A DNA stretch of 64,000 nt from a bacterium (lineage in GTDB: Bacteria; Zhuqueibacterota; Zhuqueibacteria; Residuimicrobiales; Oceaniaggregativiventaceae): the NCBI GenBank assembly GCA_029565675.1, contig JAKQNP010000002.1:558001-622000 (forward strand). The letters are read 5' to 3'. This document shows positions 43,749 to 51,897 of this stretch, in pieces (the first letter of the stretch is position 1; every line of letters starts with the position of its first letter). The notes below the pieces were generated by a model. It did not search any database. It was not told the origin of the DNA and worked only from the letters and a program-made list of their open reading frames with translations. The position numbers and the translations under genes are program-made.

Positions 43749-44633
43749 ATGCAGCGCATAGGTTTTATTGGGCTGGGGATCATGGGACGACCGATGTGTC
43801 TGAATCTGCTCAAGGCCGGATTCCCTTTGACGGTTTTTAATCGCACTGCAGAGCGCATGGCTGCTGTGGTCGCTGCCGGAGCTCACGCCGCGGCCTCGCC
43901 GCGCGCGGTTGCGGAGCAATCCGATGTTGTGATCACGATGGTTACCGATTCGCCGGATGTAGAAGCGGTTATTCTGTCTGAAGACGGGGTAATCAACGGC
44001 ATGTCGCGAGACGGCATTGTGATCGATATGAGCACCATCTCGCCGCTGGTCACGCGCCGGATCGCCGACAGACTGACTGAAAAGGGCGTTCATCTGCTCG
44101 ATGCGCCGGTAAGCGGCGGTGACGCAGGGGCCATTGCAGGGACCCTGGCGATCATGGTCGGTGGGGACCGCGAGGTTTTTGCGACTTGTCTACCGATCTT
44201 CCAGGCGATGGGCAAAACGATCACCTATGTGGGCGGATCCGGCATGGGGCAGACTGTAAAATTATGCAACCAGATTCTTGTCAGCGTGACCAATCTTGCC
44301 GTTTGTGAAGCTGTTGCATTTGCCGCCGGTGCAGGCGTCGATCCGCTGGTCATGATCGAAGCGACACGCAATGGCGCTGCCGGGTCCTGGCAACTGGCCA
44401 ATTTGGGTCCCAAAATGGTGGCTCGCGATTATGCGCCAGGCTTTATGATCGACCTGCAACAAAAAGATCTGCGCCTGGCTCTGGAAGCCGCCGGCGAAAT
44501 GCGGTTGCCCTTGCCGGCGTTAAGTCTGGTGCATCAGCTCTTCCTTTCCTGTCAGCGCAACAGCGAAGGCAGGGAAGGCACGCAGGCGCTGATCAAGTCC
44601 TTGCAGCGCCTGAGCGGACCATCCGAATCTTAA
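43749..44633 (+). CDS. beta-hydroxyacid dehydrogenase (tartronate-semialdehyde reductase / 3-hydroxyisobutyrate dehydrogenase family)
   Basis: A 294-residue NAD(P)-dependent dehydrogenase. The dinucleotide loop GFIGLGIMGRPMCLNL is at 5-20, the substrate loop DAPVSGGDAGAIAGTLAIMV is at about 118-137, and the catalytic Lys lies in GQTVKLCNQI. These match GarR/GlxR and 3-hydroxyisobutyrate dehydrogenase; sequence alone does not separate them. SD GAAGGAGAAAAG precedes the ATG. Position after a GH13 lipoprotein and before a GH15-like protein suggests a carbohydrate-linked role, but this is a guess. Confidence 0.85.
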   Translation: MQRIGFIGLGIMGRPMCLNLLKAGFPLTVFNRTAERMAAVVAAGAHAAASPRAVAEQSDVVITMVTDSPDVEAVILSEDGVINGMSRDGIVIDMSTISPLVTRRIADRLTEKGVHLLDAPVSGGDAGAIAGTLAIMVGGDREVFATCLPIFQAMGKTITYVGGSGMGQTVKLCNQILVSVTNLAVCEAVAFAAGAGVDPLVMIEATRNGAAGSWQLANLGPKMVARDYAPGFMIDLQQKDLRLALEAAGEMRLPLPALSLVHQLFLSCQRNSEGREGTQALIKSLQRLSGPSES

Positions 44634-44832
44634 TCTGACTTTTGGCGAGAGCAATTTTTAACGCAAAATGGGCTCTTTGCCCGTATTTCGATTTCAGGTT
44701 GTTTTCAATCGGCCCGAGCCGATCACTCTACATTTGTTGCACTTGATACCACCCGATGCAAGCGCTGACCGGCTGGTACAGCATCTGAGGAAGAGCATGG
44801 TCTGATCCGCTTACCGCGATCAGGGGTTATTC

Positions 44833-44861
44833 TTGCGATCATTTTTGGTTCTCTGTATCCT
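44833..44861 (+). promoter_or_regulatory. possible promoter for the GH15-like gene
   Basis: TTGCGA, 17 bases, TATCCT. The predicted start would fall only about 11 bases before the GTG, so this assignment is weak. Confidence 0.25.
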
Positions 44862-44878
44862 CGCACAGGAGGAATTGG

Positions 44879-46687
44879 GTGCAAAACCTCATCCAGCGCT
44901 CTGTTTTGGGAGTTGGCCTGATTGTCCTGCTTATCGCAGACGCTTTTTCTGGGCCTGCAAAACGTTCTGTTGATTTTTTCCCAACCACAAATGGCATCGC
45001 TTATGCAGCTTTCGATCTCCATAAAAATTCGGTGACTTGTTTTCAACCGCATCTTGTCGATTTTTGGGATGTGGGACAGCGGACCATTGACCAGGTGGAT
45101 GAAATTGGATTTGAGCTTGTCGTAGAGGAGAAGAGGTTGCGCATAGCCTCTTTGCCTTTGGAACAGATCGCCTATGTCAATGGTACCGGTATCATCCGTA
45201 TCGACCGCCAGATTCGGGATCTCAAGCTCCGGGAATACGTTTGGTCACCGATGATTCTCGATTATCCGGCGCTCATTATGGTTCTGCATATTCCGCACAC
45301 GCCGCGTTTGCGAATCAGCAAAGAGCAAATTCAAGCTTATCTTTTCCCAAGCAGCGACGATTTGATGATGGTTCGGTGCAGCTCGAATCAAAGCAACGGC
45401 TTATGGGTCGCGATTGTTGTCGTCTATACGCGCAATCTGTCTTCGGAAACCACAGCTGAGCTGCAAAAGGAATTGTCGCGCGCCCTTCCGGACAAACTAT
45501 TGGAGGCAGAGGAGCGCTGGTGGATGCATTGGCATGGCGCTGATCATTCTTCGCCGAGTATTTATGGCAAGTCTTTTGAAGTTTTACGTCAATCCGCTGC
45601 TTTTTTGAAAATGGCGCAATGCCGTGAGCCTGGTCCAAGTTTTGGGCAAATCGTCAGCCATCTATCGGTCAGGCAACCCAAGGTTGCCGCGCCGCGCGAT
45701 ATGGCCTATGCGGCTGTTGCGTTGGCCGAACTCGGTCACTATCTCGAAGCCAAAGGTGCGCTGCAGTTCATGCTCGGCAGCAATGCAGGATTCTATCGGC
45801 AAAAAAAAGTGCAAGGCAAACCTTGGGGAATGAACAGCGATTACCAGATTTCAGTGCACCACTATGCAGGGATGGGATATGAGCGTTCTGAAATGGTAAA
45901 CGGATATCCTCTTCTTCATTTTGATGGTCACGGTCTGTTTTTATGGGCGTTGCAGAATTATATCAAAACGAGTTCTGATGCGGCTTTTGGACAGCAAAGC
46001 TGGCCGCAGGTCCGCGAAAAGGTGATTTTGCCTCTTATCGACTTGATTGATGAAACCGGCTTGATCCAGAACGATTCGGGATTGACTGATAAAAGTGCTC
46101 CGGGAGAACATTTCAGCTATACATCTTGTGCAGTTTACAATGGGCTGAATCAGGCGGCTGTGCAGGCGCGCTCGCTCGGCGATGTCAAACTCTCTGATCT
46201 ATGTGTGCGTTCTGCGGTTCAGGTGCGCAACAATATTCTCAGCAAAATGCTGGCAGGCAAAGCCGGAGTGATAAAGAAAAGCATGGAATCAGAAGCCTTT
46301 CCCATGTTTCTCGACGGTTCAGCGGTAGAAGCGATCAATTGGCAGATCGTTTACCCGCAATGGAAAAGCGCCAAATCGACTCTGGATGCCCTCCACACTT
46401 TTTTAAGAGTCGGTGAACAGGGACGAGGCTTCGCGCTTGCGTATACCGATGCGCAGACCTTGGGACACGAAAGTTTGTTTGTCGATTTGCGCGCGTTTCA
46501 CGCTTTGCGGTCATGCGGCAAGCGGAAACATGCAGATGAGATGTTGGCGTGGGTAATTGAAAGAGTCTCTCAAAACGGTGAAATGGTTCCCGAGTATTTT
46601 TCCCGCGATCTGGCGGATTATATCGGCCCCTATCCGCTTATCGGACTTGGTGCCGCTCCATTGATCCTGGCCATTCTGGCTCGCTGA
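44879..46687 (+). CDS. exported protein with GH15-like (six-hairpin) glycosidase domain
   Basis: A 602-residue protein with a signal peptide (about 1-25). Residues about 220-600 carry helical repeats of a six-hairpin glycosidase: AAPRDMAYAAVALAELGHYLEAKGAL, GYPLLHFDGHGLFLWALQNYI, DSGLTDKSAPGEHFSYTSCAVYNGL and FPMFLDGSAVEAINWQIVYPQ. The pattern is closest to glucoamylase/trehalase-type GH15 enzymes. The N-terminal 200 residues form a beta-sandwich, as GH15 proteins have. The catalytic Glu residues cannot be assigned with confidence. It starts with GTG after AGGAGG. Together with the GH13 lipoprotein it suggests degradation of alpha-glucans outside the cytoplasm. Confidence 0.65.
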   Translation: MQNLIQRSVLGVGLIVLLIADAFSGPAKRSVDFFPTTNGIAYAAFDLHKNSVTCFQPHLVDFWDVGQRTIDQVDEIGFELVVEEKRLRIASLPLEQIAYVNGTGIIRIDRQIRDLKLREYVWSPMILDYPALIMVLHIPHTPRLRISKEQIQAYLFPSSDDLMMVRCSSNQSNGLWVAIVVVYTRNLSSETTAELQKELSRALPDKLLEAEERWWMHWHGADHSSPSIYGKSFEVLRQSAAFLKMAQCREPGPSFGQIVSHLSVRQPKVAAPRDMAYAAVALAELGHYLEAKGALQFMLGSNAGFYRQKKVQGKPWGMNSDYQISVHHYAGMGYERSEMVNGYPLLHFDGHGLFLWALQNYIKTSSDAAFGQQSWPQVREKVILPLIDLIDETGLIQNDSGLTDKSAPGEHFSYTSCAVYNGLNQAAVQARSLGDVKLSDLCVRSAVQVRNNILSKMLAGKAGVIKKSMESEAFPMFLDGSAVEAINWQIVYPQWKSAKSTLDALHTFLRVGEQGRGFALAYTDAQTLGHESLFVDLRAFHALRSCGKRKHADEMLAWVIERVSQNGEMVPEYFSRDLADYIGPYPLIGLGAAPLILAILAR

Positions 46688-46771
46688 GAAATCGCCATAG
46701 TTGGCACGATTGATGCGCAACTCCGGTCACTACCGCTGACTGCGTACCCTACTGCCCCAGAGAAAAAAATT

Positions 46772-46930
46772 TTAAAGTGGGTTGAACTGGTCCTTGGTTG
46801 CAGCGCAAATAGGGCAGCGCCAATTGACCGGCAGTTCTTCGAACAACGTCCCCGGCGGGATGCCGTGTTTGGGATCACCCTTCGCCGGATCATAGATATA
46901 ACCGCAATTGCTGCAGATCATCTTTTTCAT
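46772..46930 (-). CDS. rubredoxin
   Basis: A 52-residue protein, too short for usual ORF cut-offs. Cys6-Ser-Asn-Cys9-Gly-Tyr and Cys39-Pro-Ile-Cys42 form the FeS4 site; [10 protein letters not shown] (11-20) and the Gly-Pro-rich loop are canonical, and KDQFNPL closes the fold. The start ATG at 46930 has GGGAG upstream. It is a one-electron carrier common in anaerobes, used by rubrerythrin or superoxide reductase systems or alkane enzymes. No partner oxidoreductase is adjacent. It converges on the GH15-like gene. Confidence 0.95.
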   Translation of the reverse strand: MKKMICSNCGYIYDPAKGDPKHGIPPGTLFEELPVNWRCPICAATKDQFNPL

Positions 46931-46979
46931 TTTTTCTCCCAATCAGGTTTTCCAGGCACGAGCAGATTCCGGTTCGAAG

Positions 46980-47165
46980 GGGTGAGAGGGGAGTCTGCCG
47001 TTTGTTGATGCAGTCTGCGTTGCTGTGTGACTCTCACCCGACCGTTGACCGGGAAGACAGATGCAGACACTCCAGGGATCGATTGGAGTGTTTTGTGCAG
47101 GTGTTGCAGACAGACGGCCGTTTTGCGCGACTCTGAAACCGTTTCAACTGCAGAACGGCCGTCTG
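46980..47165. repeat. cluster of three inverted repeats between rubredoxin and lipoprotein genes
   Basis: Three successive perfect stems lie here: GGGTGAGAG / CTCTCACCC (46980-46988, 47031-47039), ACACTCCA / TGGAGTGT (47067-47074, 47084-47091) and CAGACGGCCGTT / AACGGCCGTCTG (47111-47122, 47154-47165). The third loop includes TGAAAC-C-GTTTCA. No T-run follows on either strand, so simple terminators are not the explanation; a structured RNA, attenuator or repeat remnant is possible. Confidence 0.55.
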
Positions 47166-47185
47166 CTGCAAATCGGTGCAATTGT

Positions 47186-47866
47186 CTATTTGCCGAGCTT
47201 TGCGAGTTTGTCGAGATCGACTCGATCGAGAGCGGCCTTGATCTCATCCATTTTCATGCCCATGCCGTCGATCTGAACCATGAAACGATCAGCGACTACC
47301 AACTGAACATTGCCAGAATTTGAGTCAGTGTCGAATTCCTCGTAACCGCGGTGGCCTTTGTAGGACATGGTTCTTTCAAATCCGCTGTCTGTTTCGCGGT
47401 CGATATCGGCCATCATCCATGACGCACCTGCCATGGCGATAAAACCCTTGACGCTGCCCATATCGGTGATTTCGATATTGAGCTCTTTGCCATCGTCCTG
47501 ATTGGCATAGTTCCCTTCAGCTTGGGATACTTTGATGCCAAAGGCCGAGGTTTTCTCGCCGGATGCGTTTTGCCGCGGAAGATTCGGCAACGATTCGGGC
47601 AACAGCGCCTTGAGTTCGCGAAAATCGATCGGTTCGACGGCTTCGTCGCCCATTTGAGAGATCGACTCGCCCATTTTTTCCATGGCCTCTGCCAGGTTTT
47701 CCGCGCCGCCTTCAGCTCCCTTGGCTATTTGTTCGCCGGCCTCTTCGAGTTCTGTGGCTGCTTGTTCCATCTTTTTCTCGGCCTGTGACTTGCTGTCATT
47801 TTTTCCACATCCGAGGGCAAAAATCAGGGCAATGCAGATCGCCCCGACGATCCAAGAACGTTTCAT
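47186..47866 (-). CDS. hypothetical lipoprotein
   Basis: A 226-residue protein that starts with a lipoprotein signal (IALIFALGCGKND, Cys20) and has an excellent SD GGAGGT 6 bases before the ATG at 47866. Residues about 25-75 form an acidic, Ala/Glu-rich helical region (AEKKMEQAATELEEAGEQIA), probably a coiled coil. The rest is a compact alpha/beta domain (EGNYANQDDGKELNIEITDM, GYEEFDTDSNSGNVQLVVAD). I do not recognise the family. It is probably anchored in the outer or inner membrane, facing the periplasm. It precedes the rubredoxin gene on the same strand, separated by a hairpin cluster. Confidence 0.7.
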   Translation of the reverse strand: MKRSWIVGAICIALIFALGCGKNDSKSQAEKKMEQAATELEEAGEQIAKGAEGGAENLAEAMEKMGESISQMGDEAVEPIDFRELKALLPESLPNLPRQNASGEKTSAFGIKVSQAEGNYANQDDGKELNIEITDMGSVKGFIAMAGASWMMADIDRETDSGFERTMSYKGHRGYEEFDTDSNSGNVQLVVADRFMVQIDGMGMKMDEIKAALDRVDLDKLAKLGK

Positions 47867-47977
47867 CGAGATACCTCCTTTGTTTGTGATGGCAAAACCA
47901 CTGAACGGTTCTGATTTTCCCGCAACCATCCTTTGTGCCATGCGCAGGTGGAATTGTGCTGTTGTTGGCTGTTCGGA

Positions 47978-48400
47978 CTAGCGATCGTCCCGGAGCATCA
48001 AATAGTGGTCGATTCCGGCTTCCACAAAAAGCTCGCCTTGAACGATAAAGCCGTGTTTTCCGTAGAAATCGGTCAGATGCGCCTGCGCATGCATCTTAAA
48101 AGCGGAGAAGCCGTTCTGTTGTGAAATGCTCACCATATAGTCCACCAATTGGTGGCCGATGCCAGTGCCGCGATAAGCTTTGCGAACCGCGATGCGTTCG
48201 AGTTTGGCATAGTCGCCGAGGTAACGAATTCGGCCTGCCGCAATCGGTTCACCTTCTCTTTCTCCCAGGATATGGGTGGCCGAGTGTTCGTATTCATCCA
48301 TCTCAAGGCCATAGGGAACGCGCTGTTCTTCGACAAAAACGATTGCGCGCACCATGAAGGCTTTGAGCAGGTCATCCAGAGATGTGGCGATTTTAAACAT
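47978..48400 (-). CDS. GNAT-family N-acetyltransferase
   Basis: A 140-residue GNAT enzyme. The acetyl-CoA loop is VRKAYRGTGIGHQLV and the C-terminal strand-helix QAHLTDFYGKHGFIVQGELF carries the usual catalytic-region Tyr. MVRAIVFVEEQRVPYGLEMDEY near the N-terminus is typical of the ElaA/YjcF-like group that acetylates small amines or peptides; the true substrate is unknown. The ATG at 48400 has AAAGGAAAAG upstream, and a promoter candidate ends 25 bases before it. The open frame to 48502 is upstream DNA. Confidence 0.85.
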   Translation of the reverse strand: MFKIATSLDDLLKAFMVRAIVFVEEQRVPYGLEMDEYEHSATHILGEREGEPIAAGRIRYLGDYAKLERIAVRKAYRGTGIGHQLVDYMVSISQQNGFSAFKMHAQAHLTDFYGKHGFIVQGELFVEAGIDHYLMLRDDR

Positions 48401-48424
48401 ATCTTTTCCTTTGGCCTCATCAAC

Positions 48425-48453
48425 AAAGTACAAAAAATAGCTCAGCCAAGCAA
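48425..48453 (-). promoter_or_regulatory. candidate promoter for the GNAT gene
   Basis: On the minus strand TTGCTT, 17 bases, TACTTTG. Predicted start about 18 bases before the GNAT ATG, which leaves room for its AAAGGA SD. Confidence 0.5.
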
Positions 48454-48549
48454 TGAATTTTCCTTCGACTATTCTGTTGCTTTTCCTGGATTCGTCTGGC
48501 ACAGAATCTGGGGGTTTTGACAGGAAATCGCTTTTCGCAAGCGAAATGA

Positions 48550-48578
48550 TTGAATTTGGCAGCTGTTTTCGTTAAGTT
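48550..48578 (+). promoter_or_regulatory. candidate promoter for the radical SAM gene
   Basis: TTGAAT, 17 bases, TAAGTTG. A leader of about 120 bases would precede the start at 48707. Confidence 0.45.
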
Positions 48579-48706
48579 GTCTCATCGTTCAAGTGTTTTG
48601 GGATTGGGATAACAGCAGAACACCGTGAGATGTTGTTGCGGTCTGGCAAACCGATGCAAGCTGCACGTTCAGCGTTGGGGAGCCTTGCTGACAATTGGAG
48701 AGATCG

Positions 48707-49666
48707 ATGAAAAGTGTGTTGTCGCAATATCGTGCCTGCCGCCTGTGCCCGCGGTTGTGCAGTGCAGACCGCACCGCCGGACGGAGGGGGATCTGCGGCG
48801 AGAGTGCCGAATTGCGTGTGGCAGCGGTGCTCGCCCATTTTGGCGAAGAGCCACCGATATCCGGAGAACGAGGTTCAGGTACTGTTTTTTTTAGCGGCTG
48901 TTCGCTGCGGTGCTGTTTCTGCCAGAACATCCAGATTTCCCAAGAGCACCTGGGAAAAACGATTTCTGCCGAGCATCTGGTGGAAAGCCTGCAGCAACTG
49001 GCAGAAACATCTGGTGTACACAATATCAATTTTGTCACTCCAGATCATTTTGCGGCACATTTGCCGCTTATCGTTGCACAGCTGCGGACGAAAAAAATCG
49101 ATATTCCCATGGTCTACAACACTTCGGGTTATAGCCTGGTCCCGGTGTTGCAGGAATTGGAGCCTTTTATTGATATCTATTTACCCGATTTCAAATACAG
49201 CGACAGCGATCTGGCCAACAAGCTCTCGCATGCGCCCGACTATCCGGATAAAGCCTTAAACGCCGTGGCTGAGATGGTGCGGCAAAAAGGGTTTTTGGAC
49301 AGTTTTACCAGTGGGCATGTCGTCGCTGGCCAGGGCACCCTGGTGCGCCACCTGGTATTGCCGGGTTTTATCAGCAACAGCATCGATGCGCTCTCGATGT
49401 TGTACACGGAATTTGGACGTGATTTGCCTATCAGCTTGATGTCACAATTTCATCCGGTGGGCAAGACCGAGATTGAATCGCTGCAGCGGCGGCTCTATCG
49501 ACAGGAATTCCAACAATCGGTGCAGCATGCTCAAGAGCTCGGCTTTCAACATCTCTTTGTTCAGGATACCGAACTCGATGAAGAAGGGGATGATGCGCCT
49601 TTTGTTCCCGACTTTAGGCGCAAATCGCCTTTTCGCGGCAATCAGGGTGAGGATCAGCTGAAATAG
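48707..49666 (+). CDS. radical SAM protein, PflA/PflX-like
   Basis: A 319-residue radical SAM enzyme of the COG1313 type (related to pyruvate formate-lyase activating enzyme). The cluster motif is CSLRCCFCQN (CxxxCxxC). Upstream, CRLCPRLC near residues 10-17 is the second Cys motif of this family. The glycine-rich SAM region and a QFHPVGKTE segment near the end are typical. Members may activate a glycyl-radical enzyme or act on other substrates; no glycyl-radical enzyme lies in the window. The ATG at 48707 follows TTGGAGAG. Its last 13 bases overlap the convergent response regulator. Confidence 0.85.
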   Translation: MKSVLSQYRACRLCPRLCSADRTAGRRGICGESAELRVAAVLAHFGEEPPISGERGSGTVFFSGCSLRCCFCQNIQISQEHLGKTISAEHLVESLQQLAETSGVHNINFVTPDHFAAHLPLIVAQLRTKKIDIPMVYNTSGYSLVPVLQELEPFIDIYLPDFKYSDSDLANKLSHAPDYPDKALNAVAEMVRQKGFLDSFTSGHVVAGQGTLVRHLVLPGFISNSIDALSMLYTEFGRDLPISLMSQFHPVGKTEIESLQRRLYRQEFQQSVQHAQELGFQHLFVQDTELDEEGDDAPFVPDFRRKSPFRGNQGEDQLK

Positions 49667-50307
49667 TTTTCCTTAACATCTTTGAGCGAGCGAACGATTT
49701 GGCCGGAGAGGAGCGCCACCAGCCGTTTGCTGCTTGTGTAGATCGCTTGCAGATTCATTTTTTGCACCAGGGTCAAGTTGGAACTGTCTTCGTTGGTCAA
49801 GGTGCGACAAAGAGCAGCGATCGCTTGTGCAGCATTTTGCACTTCATCCAGCCAGGTTGCATCAGAAGCCATCGGTTCGGCAGGCGTTTGTTGTGGGATT
49901 GGCGTCGGATTGTTGGCTTGAAATCGGTTTAGTTGGATAATATTTTCTATGACAGAGACCAGTTCGCGGTGTCCGAAGGGTTTGTTTAAAAACGCGCGCA
50001 ATCCCAAGGCATAACAGCTCTTTATATCTTCGAGAAATTCGGAGCGTGCTGTAAGAATAACGATAGGGGTATCTTTGATCTCGTGATAGAGCTTGTCCTG
50101 ACCGATCATCTTGATAAATTGTGCGCCGTTGAGATCCGGCAACATGTAATCGAGGATAACAATATCGGGCTTTTCCAAAAGGGCTTTGTCCAGTCCTTCT
50201 TGCCCGGTGCGGGCAGAGAGAAAATCATAACCGGCACGGGTAAATATTCTCTGACCGATCAGAAGCATGTCGATATTGTCATCGACGAGTAGGATTTTGC
50301 CTTTCAT
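49654..50307 (-). CDS. response regulator with unrecognised C-terminal helix domain
   Basis: A 217-residue protein. The N-terminal receiver is complete (LLVDDN, phospho-acceptor Asp53 in VILDYMLPDLNG, Thr in VILTARS, Lys in FLNKPFG). After a Pro-rich linker (NNPTPIPQQTPAEP), the last 75 residues form helices without a DNA-binding, GGDEF or enzymatic motif. It is the last gene of the leftward REC-GGDEF / kinase / regulator operon and may act by protein contact. The histidine kinase immediately upstream is its likely phosphodonor. Confidence 0.85.
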   Translation of the reverse strand: MKGKILLVDDNIDMLLIGQRIFTRAGYDFLSARTGQEGLDKALLEKPDIVILDYMLPDLNGAQFIKMIGQDKLYHEIKDTPIVILTARSEFLEDIKSCYALGLRAFLNKPFGHRELVSVIENIIQLNRFQANNPTPIPQQTPAEPMASDATWLDEVQNAAQAIAALCRTLTNEDSSNLTLVQKMNLQAIYTSSKRLVALLSGQIVRSLKDVKENYFS

Positions 50308-50399
50308 GGGTTGCTCTCCTACAGCTATGCTGGGTATTTCCTCTGCGGTACACCGGCCAAGATTGGTTTTGTGCCGGCGAACTCTTGCGGCATGAGTAC

Positions 50400-51893
50400 C
50401 TAGCGAATCATTTCTTCCGCATCCTCTTGAGGCAAAATGGTTTTGTTTTGCCCAGACGCGTGCGGCAAATAGACCGAAAAAACCGACCCTCGATTGATCT
50501 CGCTCTGAACCTCGATGCGGCCGTTATGCATCTCAACGATCTGCTTGACCAACGCCAAACCCAGGCCGGTCCCCTGCGTTTCCCGCACTTTCTCGTTGTC
50601 TGTAACGCGGTAGAATTTGTCAAAAATCTTGTCGAGCGCTTCAGGGGGGATGCCGTAGCCCTGATCGTGGATCCGCACCATCACTGCTTCTGGAAGATCT
50701 TTGATAACGATATCGATGCGCGTTCTGTCCGGGCTGTATTTGATGGCATTGGAAAAGAGGTTGAGAAAGACTTGTTCCATCATGCCGCTGTCCGCAAAGA
50801 CTTTGCTGATTTCCTGTGGTGCATGGACATCGACCTTGATTTCTTTTTTATCTGCCAAATAGGCGTTGTTGCCGACAACCAAATAGATCGTATCGCTGAT
50901 GTCGAGTTCGGTTTTTTTCGGCTGGATGCGTCCCGATTCGATTCTGGAGATATCGAGAAACTTGTTGATCAAATCGCTCAGGCGGCTGGCTTCTTTGAGG
51001 ATTATCGTTGCATATTCGACTGACTGCTCATGGGTGATGTCTTCATCCAACAAAAGTTCGCTAAAGCCGGAGATGCTCGTCAGCGGGGAGCGCAGTTCAT
51101 GCGCAACCATGGAAACCAACTCGGTTTTCATGCGGTCGATCTCTTTTTGCTGGGTCACATCTCGCAGGACAGTGACAATACCGATTAACTCGCCGTCTTG
51201 TTGTTGCACCCGGGCTGCGCGGGCTTGCAGGATGCGCGGTTTCCATTCGCCTTCCACTTTGGTGGTTATTTCGACGGACGGCAATTGGCTTTTTTTGCGG
51301 CTGGTTGCTTCGGCGATCAATTGCAGCAGTTTTGGCTCTTTGATCAGTTCGGAAAGCGGGTGTTCTGTGATTTCCTTTTCGGTGATATTGAACCAGCGTT
51401 CAGCATAGTTGTTCAAAAGCAGGATTCGCGAGCGGGGATCGGTCACGATAACCCCGTCGGCGATATTGCGCAAAATTGTTTGGGTTTTGTTGCGCTCGGC
51501 GATGATCTGCGCCAAATTCATGTTGTCTAGCCGGCGCAGTTCGGTGGTCATGTAATTGAACAAGCGTGCCAAGCGGCCCAATTCATCATCAGAGGAAATG
51601 GCAATTTTATGGTCGAAATTGCCGCGTGCAATTTCAGTGGCGCTTTTGGTAAATTCGGCAATGGGATTGTCTATATAGCGGTAGAGATAGAGTGAAATCG
51701 CAAAAGCCAGCAATAAAGCAAATCCGACGATAGCGACAAGACCGGGAAAAACCTCGAGATTCAATTGTGCATCGCTTTGGAGCAGGACGAGCCACAGAAT
51801 GATCATCGGAATGAAAATCGCAAGAAGAGTAAAAAACAAGATTCTTCGCAGGATTCTGCTTTTGCTTAATAGTTTTAAGCCATTGATCTTCAT
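50400..51893 (-). CDS. membrane sensor histidine kinase (HAMP-PAS-HisKA-HATPase)
   Basis: A 497-residue kinase with two membrane segments (about 16-39 and 50-73) separated by only a few residues, so almost no periplasmic sensor domain. A HAMP region (about 74-125) and PAS (about 135-245) follow, then HisKA with His265 (MVAHELRSPLTSISGF) and HATPase (NLFSNAIKYSPD, DQGYGIPP, GTGLGLALVKQIV). The architecture is PhoR/VicK-like. It probably senses a membrane or cytoplasmic cue through HAMP/PAS. The ATG at 51893 has GAAGG upstream and lies 4 bases after the diguanylate cyclase stop; an ATG at 51908 overlaps that gene. Confidence 0.9.
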   Translation of the reverse strand: MKINGLKLLSKSRILRRILFFTLLAIFIPMIILWLVLLQSDAQLNLEVFPGLVAIVGFALLLAFAISLYLYRYIDNPIAEFTKSATEIARGNFDHKIAISSDDELGRLARLFNYMTTELRRLDNMNLAQIIAERNKTQTILRNIADGVIVTDPRSRILLLNNYAERWFNITEKEITEHPLSELIKEPKLLQLIAEATSRKKSQLPSVEITTKVEGEWKPRILQARAARVQQQDGELIGIVTVLRDVTQQKEIDRMKTELVSMVAHELRSPLTSISGFSELLLDEDITHEQSVEYATIILKEASRLSDLINKFLDISRIESGRIQPKKTELDISDTIYLVVGNNAYLADKKEIKVDVHAPQEISKVFADSGMMEQVFLNLFSNAIKYSPDRTRIDIVIKDLPEAVMVRIHDQGYGIPPEALDKIFDKFYRVTDNEKVRETQGTGLGLALVKQIVEMHNGRIEVQSEINRGSVFSVYLPHASGQNKTILPQEDAEEMIR

Positions 51894-51897
51894 CGTC

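Larger units (their letters stand above)
48401..48706. other. divergent intergenic region between GNAT and radical SAM genes
   Basis: This 306-bp gap holds a leftward promoter candidate (48425-48453), a rightward one (48550-48578), and between them the tight hairpin TTTCGC-AA-GCGAAA. No gene is seen. Confidence 0.45.

Noticed and set aside
46965-46980. GGTTCGAA resembling a tRNA T-loop
   Set aside because: No acceptor stem or anticodon arm can be built around it.
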